In this document: positions 21,796 to 32,808 of the stretch, one piece after another
How positions within the stretch are numbered: the first letter of the stretch is position 1
Layout of the letters: the number at the start of each line of letters is the position of its first letter
Assembly: GCA_036873755.1 (NCBI GenBank)
Contig: JAVTVY010020286.1
Location: 1-64,000 of the forward strand
Source: Hanleya hanleyi
Taxonomy: Eukaryota > Mollusca > Polyplacophora > Lepidopleurida > Hanleyidae
Reading direction: 5' to 3'
DNA: 64,000 nucleotides
The notes under the pieces: generated by a model
What the model saw: the letters and a program-made list of their open reading frames with translations, nothing else
The model's database searches: none
Told to the model about the DNA's origin: nothing
Program-made: the position numbers and the translations under genes

Positions 21796-24518
21796 CAGGC
21801 CTTGAAGTGCCTCTTATATTCCCTATATTTTTTAGTCATTCCCTTATTTTCCAAAATTTTACTCAAAACCTCCTATATTTCCTATTTGTTTTTATACGCC
21901 CGCCAAAAGGCGGACGTATTATGTGATGGCGGTTTCCGTCCGTCTGTCTGTCCGTCCCTCGTGTCCGGTCTATATCTGGGACAGTTTTCTATCTACAGTT
22001 CTAATTTTTGGTGAGTGGATACCCTACGGGGAGACGATGTGTCGCGTATCAAAATGAAGGTCGAGGTCAGAGGTCAAAGGTCACTGGCCTAAAAAAAGGA
22101 AATCACTTCAGTGCTCGTGTCCGGTCTATATTTGTGAATGTTTTCTATCCACAGTTGCAATTTTTCGTGAGTGGATACACTAGGTGGAGACGATGTGTCG
22201 AGTACCAAAATTGAGGTCGAGCTCAGAGGTCAAAGGTCACTGTTGCCTAAAATCAGGAAATCATTGATCATTGACAGTTTTCTATCTACAGTTCTAATTT
22301 TTGGTGAGTGGATGCCCTAGGGGGGAACGATGTCTTGCATACCAAATGTAGGTCGAGGTCAGAGGTCAAAGGTCAGTGTGACAGAAAAATCAGTAAATCA
22401 TTAAAAATTTCTATTTTTTTGTGAGTTGATTCAATAGGGGGAAATGAAGTGTCGCATACCAAAAAATAGGTCAAGGTCAAAGGTCACTGTGACCCCAAAA
22501 TCAGAAAATTGTTATAAATAACATTTTTTTGTGTCAGTAGATACATGAGGGGGACACGATGTGTCACCTACCAAAATGTAGGTCAAGGTCAAAAGGTCAA
22601 GGTCACTGTGACCCCAAAATTGTGAAATTGTTAAAAATCATGATTTTTTGAGTCCATTGAGAAATTACGGGGAGCCGTTTCGTCATGTACCGAAATTTAG
22701 ATCCAGGTCAATAGTCAAGGTCACTGTGACCCCAGAATCAAGGTCAAAGGTCAGTGTGACCTAAAAATCAGGAAATCATTAAATATTAAAAAAAAATTGT
22801 AAGTGGATTCAATAGGGCGAAATGAAGTGTCGCATACCAAAAATTAGGTCACTGTGACCCCAAAATCAGAAAATTATTAAAAATAACATGTTTTTGTGTC
22901 AGTAGATACATTAGGGGAACACGATGTGTCAGAGGTCAAGGTCACTTTGACCCCAAAATTGTGAAGTTGTTAAAAATCATTATTTTTTGTGTCCATTGAG
23001 AAATTACGGAGAGACAATTTGTCATCTACCAAAAATTAGGTCACTAGTCAGTCATTGTGACTCCAGAATCAAGAAATCTTTGAAAATTACTTTTTTTTTG
23101 TGTCAGTAAATACATTAGGAGGACATGATGTATCACATACCAAAATGTAGGTCAAGGCCGAACGTCGAGGTCACTGATCCCCAAAATCATGAAATTCATA
23201 AAAATCATGATTTTTGGTGTCCATTGGCATTGAGGGAAGACGATGTGTCGTGTACCAAAATTTAGGTCAGGGTCACAAAGGTCAAGGTCACTTATCCCAA
23301 AATCAGGAAATCATTAAAAAATAACTTTTTTTCTGCCAGTTGATACATTAGAGGGACATGTGTTATATATCAAAATATGGGTCAAAAGTCAAGGTCACTG
23401 TGACCTCAAAATCAAGAAATCATTAAGTCACATTTTCATATGCCTGTCGAAGACGAAGTCATGTAATGCGATGTTGCATTCTGTCCATTCATCCATTAAC
23501 ATTTGTTGTCCATGCGATATCTCTAGTTTCAAGGTATGAAATGGTACCAAACTTTGAGTATACCTTACTCGCATAGCAGAGAGGAGCCATACATTTTTAG
23601 ATCAATTTGTCCAAGGTCATGGTCACAGTCTTTCAAAACTGAATCAAGTTTAGCTGACCATATGTGTTAGGTTGGAATATTCAGAGTTCTCTCCCCTACA
23701 TGTATATGGCATTCATCCTGTGAAGTTGTCTCCCATATTTGAAACAGCTACATTTAGTTAAACTGTTGTGAAATAAAAACCATACATTTACTAATTTAAC
23801 GGGGAGAGGGGTCCTTTATGAACTTCATACCTGTATATTAACTCAAGAACAAAGTTTTACTTATTCACTTTCTTCTTCATGAAAAATTCTCTCGTCCATT
23901 TGCAGGAAAACTACTATTTTCTTGTGTTTGACTATTGTCGATTTCAGTGTGGGATATGTGAGCTCTCGGCTCTTGCTTCAAGGTCAACTAGTTACCAAGA
24001 GTTAAGCTCGTTTTAGTTTATCATTCAATATAAGATGTTATATAGGTTACATTGTCAGAAGCACAAAATTGTAGGCTAGCTACCAATTGGAATCTAGGCT
24101 ATTAAACAACCTTGAAATTTGGACCAATGTAATTCCAGATACACGGGTGTATATTGAAGCCCCTTGGGCTCTTGTTACTTTTTCTCATGAACTTCCACCA
24201 TTGCTCTGAAGTGAGTCAAATTGGCATGAGAAAATACATCTCAGTATTATTTTGTTTTTACCTCGCTTTGCTTCGCAATATCAGAACATTGGAATATCTC
24301 TTTGTTGGACCAATCAGCAGAAAGGGTCCCCTCAATCACCACCACTATGACCGCATTCAGTGGAAATATTTTGATTAAACACCAGAAAACTTGTTTGGAA
24401 CCTACAATGTAGTAGAGACCTGTTTACACTCCTTTATTTCCTATATTTTAATAAGAAACTTTCCTTGCTTTTGGTAAATTTCCTCCTATATTTTCACTGT
24501 GAGCCACTTGAAGGCCTG
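21796..24518. mobile_element. Family 5 TIR transposon, copy 1 (interrupted)
   Basis: It starts CAGGCCTTGAAGTG at 21,796 and ends CACTTGAAGGCCTG at 24,518, with CTCTTA on both flanks (21,790-21,795 and 24,519-24,524). Its own sequence is about 440 bp, rich in CCTATATTTCCTATAT phrases, and is split by a family 1 element. The second copy, at 30,064-39,162, aligns over both halves. It has no coding capacity. Confidence 0.85.
21893..24175 (+). mobile_element. Family 1 element, reference copy (~2.3 kb, Helentron/HINE-like)
   Basis: The 5' hairpin is TACGCCCGCCAAAAGGCGGACGTA-like at about 21,895, followed by GTCCGTCTGTCTGTCCGTCC. Then come two ~110-bp GAGTGGATACCCT modules, about ten AGGTCA modules, a unique 3' segment with ATTCATCCATTAACATTTGT, and the terminal GAAGCCCCTTGGGCT hairpin followed by CTTGTT. 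It is inserted between Ts of the family 5 copy. This copy defines the family's length and ends. Confidence 0.75.
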
Positions 24519-24860
24519 CTCTTATTCAACCCATCCACTACCCTCGAGAGCATGTCCCCACCCCCAGGGCACCAAGCCCTAACCTCTATCCCCTAAAGTA
24601 CAACTTGCCCAACCCCTTACTCTTGTCTATTCCTGGAGCTTCAGCCATGCTACCCTTGTTCAACCCATCCACTACTCTCAGAAACATGTCACCACTCTGG
24701 GGCACTGAGGCCCACCCTTTTATCTCCTAAACTAAGCCTCACCAGACTCCATACCCTCATACACACAGGAGCTTACACAACCCTCAAGAGTATTCCCCAT
24801 CCCCGGGCACCAAGCCCCACCCTCCATCTCCAAAACTAACCCTCACTCGACCTTCATATA
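24519..24860. repeat. C-rich ~130-bp minisatellite, right half
   Basis: This is the continuation of the array at 21,475. Units share ATCTCCTAAACTAA, CATGTCCCCACCCC and ATTCCTGGAGCTT-like phrases. The total array in the last NUP153 intron is about five diverged units. Confidence 0.65.
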
Positions 24861-25123
24861 TTGCATTCGAGCTTTTGTATCCAATATATCTTGACAGAAA
24901 GTTGAAATTTGTGTGTAGTCTGCATTGTTGGTATAATTCTGCCACCCCTTAATGAACTGCAACCTCAAAAGGGCTTGATTTATCAGGTGGAGTCTGTTCA
25001 GCTTTAGCCCTACCAAAAAAAATCTTAATGTGACTTTATTAATGTGACATTGTTGGTAATTCCTGTAGCTATAAATCTGATATAAAGATTATTAATGTAT
25101 GACTTGTACATTATTATCCCCAG

Positions 25124-25223
25124 TGCTGCACCAGCAGATGGCAACCCCTTCAGTGTGAATAGCAGTAACAGTGGAACAGGTTCCAGGAAAATTAAAAAAG
25201 CTGTGCGTAAAATCAGGAAGTGA
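25124..25223 (+). CDS. NUP153: Nup153 terminal exon with basic C-terminus and stop
   Basis: The acceptor is TTATTATCCCCAG; phase 2 in; stop TGA at 25,221-25,223. The protein ends SGTGSRKIKKAVRKIRK. This matches the conserved end of animal Nup153 (a Gly-Arg-Lys-Ile-Lys-x-Ala-Val-Arg-Arg-type basic motif, linked to importin binding) after an Asn/Ser-rich linker. It is the strongest single piece of evidence for the gene identity. Confidence 0.92.
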
Positions 25224-25768
25224 AAATATTCTAGCCCATGCTTGTTAAAATACTCTTGAAGAGTTCTGGATTTCTTCACATTCATGCTTTCCCATGTGAT
25301 AAGGATAAGAAATGGTGACAAACTGTGACATTGAGAGTATTTGCTTGTTTCACAGAACTGTGTCCAACCTTCACTGTTTGGTGATAGACCATAGGTGTCA
25401 TATTATAAAATATGTACAGTCACACCATGTGTTTATTCAGACTTGGGCTCATTACACCTGTGAGAGAATAGACATAATCAGCTTCACTGATTTCAACAGA
25501 TAAATTGTGATAATATAACCCATTATTCTCTGGTACTGAGGTAATGGTCACCATGGATATTTGCTGAATCTGTCATAACGATGAAGATACTACACCTACG
25601 GATTATCGGGAAGGATATGTCTGTCCGTCCGTCGGTCCGTTCAGTCAGCCTGTCCATGAAGTGCACACCATACCAATTCTATCCTTCCATCCCATTAATA
25701 ATGAAGACCACAAGAGAGATGATACCTGATGGATATGCTTGCCAATGATACCTGGAGCATGACATTCT

Positions 25769-25893
25769 GTACCCTTCCTTAATGATCATGAAGGCTAGTT
25801 ACTTCACTCCATACCCTTCCTTATGATCATGAGGGCTAGTTACTTCCCTCTGTATCCTTCCTTAATGATCATGAGGGCTAGTTACTTCCCTCA
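25769..25893. repeat. ~43-bp minisatellite, three units
   Basis: Three tandem copies of a unit contain CCTTCCTTAATGATCATGAG and GGCTAGTTACTTCCCTC. It lies about 550 bp after the NUP153 stop. Confidence 0.8.
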
Positions 25894-26149
25894 ATGGTTC
25901 TATCAGCCCAGAGATATTTCAGAAGTAAATGAAAATGAATGTCCCGTGGATTATATCCGAACACTACATATTATTTTGTGGATTTTCTAAATGAAGGAAA
26001 GTCATATGAGAGAAAATATCCCTCATATGGCACTGATTGTGCAGAAAGATTTCAGAGATTGAAATGAACACGTATACAATATACTATCCTGGTCTCTGTG
26101 TGACAGATCTCGTCTACTCGATTCTTCAAACATAACCGTGAATACAGAC

Positions 26150-26230
26150 ATGGTTCACACATTCTCCTCTCATACATAGTTTAACAATATGGTTCATACA
26201 TTCTCCTCTCATACATAGTCTAACAATATG
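26150..26230. repeat. 41-bp direct duplication
   Basis: Two near-identical tandem copies contain ATGGTTCACACATTCTCC and TCATACATAGTTTAACAAT. They directly abut the SINE at 26,241. Confidence 0.85.
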
Positions 26231-26240
26231 ACCTGTGGAT

Positions 26241-26470
26241 TTCTGGTACAGCGTATCACGTAGGGCAAACCGGTTCTCGTCAAATCACTGAAGTTAAGCA
26301 ATGTTGAGTCCGGTCAATACTTGGATGGGTGACTGGGTGCTGTACTGGCTGGACAGATCAGTGTCCAGGATAATAGGAACTGTGGACACTCTCGTGTCCT
26401 GACACATGTAGGCATGTCGTGATTTGACTGAAACAGTGTTGAAAACATGGTTAAATCCAACTCACTCACC
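26241..26470 (+). mobile_element. 5S-rRNA-derived SINE (SINE3 type), copy 1
   Basis: The head CCGGTTCTCGTCAAATCACT, AAGTTAAGCA and GGTCAATACTTGGATGGGTG is 5S rRNA sequence covering the internal control region (box A, intermediate element, box C). A body (CAGTGTCCAGGATAATAGGA, TCGTGTCCTGACACATGTAG) and an AACTCACTCACC tail follow. The flanks share CCTGTGGAT (26,232-26,240 and 26,471-26,479), the expected target-site duplication. It is probably transcribed by RNA polymerase III if active. Confidence 0.85.
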
Positions 26471-29400
26471 CCTGTGGATGTTCCCAACCTGAGCAAGTGA
26501 TTTTACACTCTTCATTGATTAGTCCTGGGCTAATTAGCTGAAGAGGAAGGATTCAGCACATTATATCATCTATACATGCTATCTTACATGACATGGACCA
26601 ACCTATGTATTTGAAATTGGTTCAGTTGCTTTTTTTGTAAGTTTTCTGGACAATATTGGACAATTTGAAATTACATTATGTCTATATAATTGATCAGCCT
26701 AACTACTGATCACAAGGGAAAGCAAAGAAAGGTCCCAGGCTTAATGATGATCAATTGATAGGTGTTTGCTGCAAACAAAGCTCCCATATCTTTTTGAAGG
26801 TATGATAAGTGTGCCTATGTGGATACATACAAGATGTGTGTCATCTGGTGGGATTGTAAAAAATATCATCTTGAACTTGGATGATTTATTGGTATGAATT
26901 GGACAACTGAAAGGAAATTAAACATTTTAAGAAGACACTTTCTGATTGAGTAGTCCGCCGTAACAAGGTTATCAGCCTGTACCGATTTAGCAGCCAGCCA
27001 TAAGGGTTTTTCAGTCTCACTGGATAAACTGTCAGAATTTTATTTTCAAACTTTGGCTTGAGCATATTTGTTTCCATCTACAACTAAATATGTTGGGTTT
27101 TTTTGCTATTTTTAAACATTTTCAAATTGTAAAAGTAATGTCCACTTTTTTGATGGAAACTTCGAAAAAAAGAGCCCTGAAAATCTATATATAGCTACGA
27201 AAAATCTGTCTGCAATGTTTGAAATTAACGGATTTCATGTGACAGAGCCAGACAGCATTGTTTTTTTTTTAGAATAGCCTATTGTTGGTGTTTGGAAATT
27301 TCTTGAAATAAATTGGAGAACTGGGATACAATACATCTTTTTCGGTGTACAAGTATCTAAATTTATATAGATATTGTATCACTTGTCAAAGGACATTCAT
27401 GCATGGATGATTGGGTAAGTGGGGGGGGGGGGGATAAATTGGATTTTTTACCACATGTTTACTGGGTTGAAGTTTTTGTTGTACATGTAAATCTGGTGTT
27501 GCTATGTGAACCTGCTTAAACTTGAATGACTCAAAACTTGCATTCCTACACAAATTATTTTGTGCTCTGTGTTTACTGTTTGATTGTTTATTTTCTCAGC
27601 ATATGTTTAAAAGCGAGATATGGTATGGTACTCTTGTTCTCCAGATGTTTGGATCATTTTGTGGTTAGTTATGAAAAAAAACACCCTTCTGCTTTTAATG
27701 ATTGTATATTTCTCTTTTGATTCAACACCAGTTGTTTCTGCTAAATTTACATATTTCCACTTTAGGGATAGAATTTTGCTATGAATCCATTCGTGTGAAG
27801 ATTCTTCTGAAGTTGTATGAACTAGAATCCACTTGGATTCGCCTAAACCAAAGCGTCAAAATCATCAAATGTGAAACGCTTTTGGCATTATAGAGCCTAC
27901 AGGTCTAGTACTTGTAGAACTGATACATCGGCATCGAAATTGTTTTAAAAAATTCCAAGAAATTTCCAGAGCACATTTCCTCAATTTGTCCCCCTTATAA
28001 ATAAGTGACTACAATAAATGTAAATAGATGGAAGAGAATCAGTGTTATTGTACATGGCTTGATTTTATCAACTGGATGTCTTGCTCTATGTAAAGATGAG
28101 CTGTAGGGGTCCATAGTTATTAATCTATTGTACATAGAGCAAGGCCTCCTCACCTATATACAGGGTGAGCTATATGTATTTATGAATCCATCCAGCCAGG
28201 GAATGATGAGGCACTAATGGATAATTTATTGTTTACACAAGTGTGGCTGGAAGATCATGGGTCAGAGGGTTGGGTGAAAGTCGGGGGGGGGGATGGGGGA
28301 TGTGTGGCTGAATCTCTTGGCTGGATGGAACTGATTGTATATTATCCCATGTATGTATATTTGAAGGGAGTATGACCTATGATCAGTTAGTTTAAGATAC
28401 ACATCCTTTTGAGATTTACCTCAAAACTTACATGACAGAATAAAACTGTGCATAACATTTTTGTACTCTGCAAGGTAAATTTTGGACAATTTGATGTCTT
28501 ATTGTCTTGCAGAGGCAGCATTTCAAATATGTTTACTGTTAATGCCTTGCAAATTATACGCAAATAAATGAAAGGTGCTGTCTGTGGGGTTTATAAAGGG
28601 AGCAGGGTGGGTGGGGATGTAGAAGAGACCAAAAATGTATAATAATTTGTAATCCTCTGTTAACTGAAGAACTGTTACATAATCATCATCCAAGTGCTTT
28701 GTTGTTAATTGTTATATAGGTCATGCTCTTTTCTACCATATCCATCTATTTTATTGACAATGTTTTAATTTCGTTGTTTACTAAGCATGTAATCTGTTCC
28801 CACTCGATTGTAGACTCAAATTAAGCCAAAGGTACATACACTGTAGGTAAATATATTTTTTCAGAAAATGCAATTGAATGCATTATGGAGACCTTAAGTC
28901 TGGAATAGGATTTGAAAAGGTCAGTTAAGATTATTAAAATGTTAACGAAAATTTAGGGCTTGACAAACTTGAGTCTAAAATCTGTGATGCAGTCATTTCA
29001 AATCAATATATGTATTTACCAGTAGGCTTACTGTGGAATTTTTACATGCTCAGCTTGTATAAAGGAGGAATTTAGGTAGATATTGTAAATGTCGATTCGT
29101 GTCCATATGCAGACTTTCACAGATGTCGTCGACCTCCAGCCAAGCCGTCTGTCTTAGTTGGGGGTCTGAATTATGATAATCAGGCTATATTAGCCACAAA
29201 ACATTTTGGCCATTAACATTATTCTCATCAGATGTCTGAATTCAAATTGTTTTCCTTGTCAGTTTTGAAAGTTGTCCGTCAAAGTTTTCGAGTGAGTGAA
29301 GTTGGTGAATGTGCATGGTGAATGATCTGATTTTGAAGCGAGCTCATTGCGTGCAGGTGTGTGAAGGAAGCCTGTCTGCGAGGCAAGCCTGTTTGTGTGT

Positions 29401-30133
29401 ATGCATGTCAGTGAGAGGTGTCTTTAAGGATGTATGTTCATTGTTGGTGCAAGGTGTCTGCAAAGAGCCAGTTGTGTGCTCGCCTGTGGGTGTGTGTCAG
29501 TGAAAGATGTCTTGCAGGTCACAGGTAATATTGATTCCATATTGAGAAACGCGTGAAAATCTGTGAAGCTCTGCTGCTGACAATTGGAGTATGGTATGAT
29601 GTTTTAATGTCCGGTGTATATGTATCAGAGGCTGATGATGAGATAACAATGGTCCTATGTTCAGTGTGATGATCAGTTGTCTGCTGGCATATCATTGGTT
29701 ATAATATATTTCCATGAATAAATACAACAGACCACAAATGTTAAATGTGTTTGTGTCATTTATATGCAATAAGTTTTGTTTGTCATGGTGGATCCTTTAA
29801 TAGAGGAGACCATATTACGCTTTGGCACTCAAGTTCTGTCTGTTTGGACTTGTGAAGTTTGTGGAACCTACATCTCTTGTACTGGGTTTTATATTGTGAT
29901 CGAATGGCTAGAACTCAACCTTGTGTCAAAGAACTCAACCTTGTGTCAAAGAACGCATGTATTCATTTTGAGTCTCAATCCAAAAAATGTAGAAAAAAAA
30001 AATTGTTGCGAAATGTCCCTTCTGTGCTTTGGGGTGTTTGGCCAAACTTGGGGAACACCTTAACAGGCCCTCAAGTGACTCCTATATTTTTCAGTCATTC
30101 CTATATTTCACTCCAAACCTCCTATATTTTGAC

Positions 30134-30291
30134 TATTTATTGCTCATATCTTCACCTGCTATCAATGTATGCCATATTCCCTCCCTTTGGAGGTCTCCTG
30201 CAAAGAAATTATCTCCCTTGATCGTTTCGCCGATCATCCGCTAGGTGGCATGTTCTCCGCGCATGCCCTTCCTCTTTTTCCTTTGCAGTCT
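30134..30291 (+). repeat. DIRS left inverted terminal repeat
   Basis: CTGCTATCAATGTATGCC through to CATGCCCTTCCTCTTTTTCC is matched in reverse complement at 38,664-38,792 with only a few differences. The outermost ~20 bp (TATTTATTGCTC...) differ from the right repeat but are found in reverse complement in the internal complementary region. Confidence 0.85.
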
Positions 30292-30388
30292 TGGTAGCAA
30301 GACCTGTTTTGAGAGAGCTCCTGTAAACAGTAACTTTTGGTTGTTATAGACGCACCCTAGGGTTATTTTTTTCTCCCGTAATATCATC

Positions 30389-30874
30389 ATGGCTAACGTA
30401 GTCACCCAAACTATAAAGAATAGTAAAAGATGTGAATCATGTCATCAGTTTTGGCCAGTTAAAGACTCGCATTTGTTTTGTTTCAAGTGCAGGGCACAGG
30501 TATGTTATAGACAAGTGACATGCCGCGAATGTGCAGACTGGGACGACGTGACCTGGCATAACTATGCTATGGCCCGGCGCAGCCAACTTCTGAGAGCGGC
30601 CGCTGACCTAAAAAAGAGTCCAGCTGAGAAACAACAAGCTACTCAGGCCCTCTTCAATGACTTGGCTGTGAACGAAGATTTTCTGTCACCGACTGCAAGC
30701 CCGTATATTCAACCTAGCGGCACAGTCCTGCAGCCGGTTGAATCTTCGCAAGTCACTCAAGATACAGTACAGACCTGTGGGGACGGACTGGACCCATCAC
30801 GGACTCAATTACAAGCATCTATTCCGTCATTCATAATCCAGCCGTCGTCCATTAGAGAATATCCGCGTCCGTAA
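30389..30874 (+). pseudogene. DIRS Gag-like protein, N-terminal zinc-binding part (interrupted)
   Basis: An ATG at 30,389 opens a 161-codon frame. The first ~50 residues have paired cysteines (CESC, CFKC, CREC plus His), a putative zinc-binding region, followed by an Ala/Lys helix and a Pro/Ser/Gln linker. The last ~20 residues are read from the antisense Penelope insertion, so the native frame breaks at about 30,810 and the rest of Gag resumes near 32,810. Its role would be particle formation or nucleic-acid binding. Confidence 0.7.
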
Positions 30875-32808
30875 TCCAAAGACCTATTCCATATTCCATA
30901 TAACAGTATTAGCACCAAATTCAAAAAGAAAATCATAGTATACATAAACATAGGCTTGTTTCCTGCAAGAGAGAAGCGGTCAACAGTTTTCAATGATGCC
31001 GGCAAGACATCATGATGTTCCAAAAATATCAAATCCGTATCGCTGATCAGTATTCTTAATCCATAATATTCGTTGTAAAGTCGTTATCTAAAGAATGATG
31101 TATCTCAGTCACGCTTTGATTGTGACTGTTCATATGAGTACCATGAGGATCTTGACGTACAGGGTTCATACGGCCCCTAGCCCCGGGTTAAGCGGAATTA
31201 GACACAAGTTACGAAACGTAGCGCCATAGATCTTGCACGCTACGTTCGTATTTTCCTATCAGCATGCGATATGTATCGCCAAATTTGAGAAACTTTGAGT
31301 GGAGGCGCTTGGTGGGAATAGCCCTGTTTCATAAGTTTCTGCAACAATGTTTTGTGACGTTGATTAAAATCGTCACATTTAACACAGGATCTAGCAAATG
31401 CTACTAAACGAGATATGTATACGCCATATGCAGGCCCCACTGGAATATTACTGTCCAGAAAGGGATAGTTTACGATGTCGAAATTGTAATCATCTCTTTG
31501 TCATAAAGTCGACGAGAGAGAATGCCCGCTTCATTTTTATAGAGATAGAGATCGAAGTATGATGTGCCTGTAGGTCTATCTGTAGTTTCCTTCAAATCCA
31601 GAGAAGGTGGATATATATCCTTCACTGCGTCATTTATATAGCGATTATCCACAGCGAGAAGATCGTCTATATAGCGTTTGGTGAATGAGAAGGAACGGGC
31701 TTTGAATGGATCGGTTTTTGAAAGCGCCTGCATATAGTCATATTCATAAGAGAACAGATACAGGTCAGCCAACAGGGGTGCACAATTAATACCCATTGGA
31801 ATACCTATATGCTGCTGATATATTGTGTTGCCAAATTTCACATAGATATTTTTAATGAGAAATTCAAGCAACTCTATAAACAAAGAAACATCCCATGAAT
31901 GATATCTCTTGTATGTAGTCGAGCTAAAGAATGCTTTATGGCTTCCGACATTAATATATCTACGATCAGTTTTGTTGAGCACAGATACTATTAATGAACT
32001 TATACGGTCAATAAGGTCCTGATTAGGGATTGTAGTATAGAGAGTCGAGAAATCCCATGTGGATACATGTCTGTACGGTATGTGACCTTTAGCATCAAGT
32101 TCTTCCGTAAGACATTTTGAGTTTTTCAATATCCACATACATTCAACGCCAGAGTTCTTAGAAATAGTGGCGCAATACCTTTCCCAAAATGCTTTTACCT
32201 CCTGAAGGGCCCTCGTCAATAGGGTTGAAAGCAGCTTGGTGGTGCAGCTTCTAGAATCAGCTATGAATCTAGATTTGTATGGTGATTTATGCATTTTGGG
32301 AGTCCAGTATAGTTTTGGTATGTCGTTATGATTGGTTGGAAGACGAATACCTCTTTCCCTGAGAAACTTTTTGTGATTGTTAAATAAATCGTCCAGAGTA
32401 AATGCAGTTTGGGAGTAAGTAGACGTATGTGATGAAGATATGTCTACACTCGATTCTTTAACCAGCACCTGGTAATAGTAATATTTACATATGAATATTA
32501 TATTATTCGGAGCTTTGTCTGCTGGGACTATGACGAATTTACTCTGGAGATTTGCTAGAACTTCTTGCGAATTGAGGTTTCTCAGTACTTGTTTTGCTTG
32601 GGAAAGAGTACTTCTGTCAATATGGCGGATTGTTTCAACGACCTTGCTCTTGGTGAGATCCAGCCAATCAGCGAGTACTGTAGGTTCAACTTTTTCTCGC
32701 TTAGACCAATCAATAACGTACTGTTCCAATGCAGACAGGACTATCTTCTGGTCGGCCTTCAGATTTATTCTTCTTGGCTCTCTATATTTAGGTTCTTTCA
32801 TCAGGGCA
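30810..32808 (-). mobile_element. Penelope-like element, antisense inside the DIRS Gag region
   Basis: This 2.0-kb insertion has its 3' end at the low coordinate. Its reverse transcriptase frame occupies 31,470-32,801, with a frameshifted continuation to 31,240 and then about 430 bp of 3' tail. The last ~150 bp also occur in sense orientation at 37,205-37,360 with the same 3' terminus, which fixes the end of the element. It is probably 5'-truncated, since the frame starts only 8 bp inside the junction. I see no GIY-YIG endonuclease after the RT. Confidence 0.8.
31240..32801 (-). pseudogene. Penelope-like reverse transcriptase, one frameshift
   Basis: A 443-codon frame (31,470-32,801) contains IPKLYWTPKMHKSPYKSRFI, motif A as WDFSTLYTTIP, motif B as GIPMGINCAPLLADL and motif C as RYIDDLL. 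The three catalytic aspartates are present. A 1-bp deletion in the stretch around 31,491-31,502 shifts the frame. The C-terminal part (IPVGPAYGVYISRLV, then a Lys-rich helix) continues in another frame to 31,240. RT followed directly by a short C-terminus without GIY-YIG suggests a lineage lacking the endonuclease or carrying it N-terminally, lost here by truncation. Confidence 0.85.

Larger units (their letters stand above)
25224..29750 (+). other. Probable NUP153 3' UTR and downstream sequence
   Basis: No further coding exon is recognised. A candidate poly(A) signal, AATAAA, lies at 29,717-29,722 and is followed by GT-rich TGTGTTTGTGTC. Other AATAAA hexamers near 27,308, 28,438 and 28,562 are alternatives, so the transcript end is not fixed. 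A perfect 13-bp inverted repeat (CTTGCTCTATGTA / TACATAGAGCAAG) lies at about 28,080-28,145. Confidence 0.35.
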
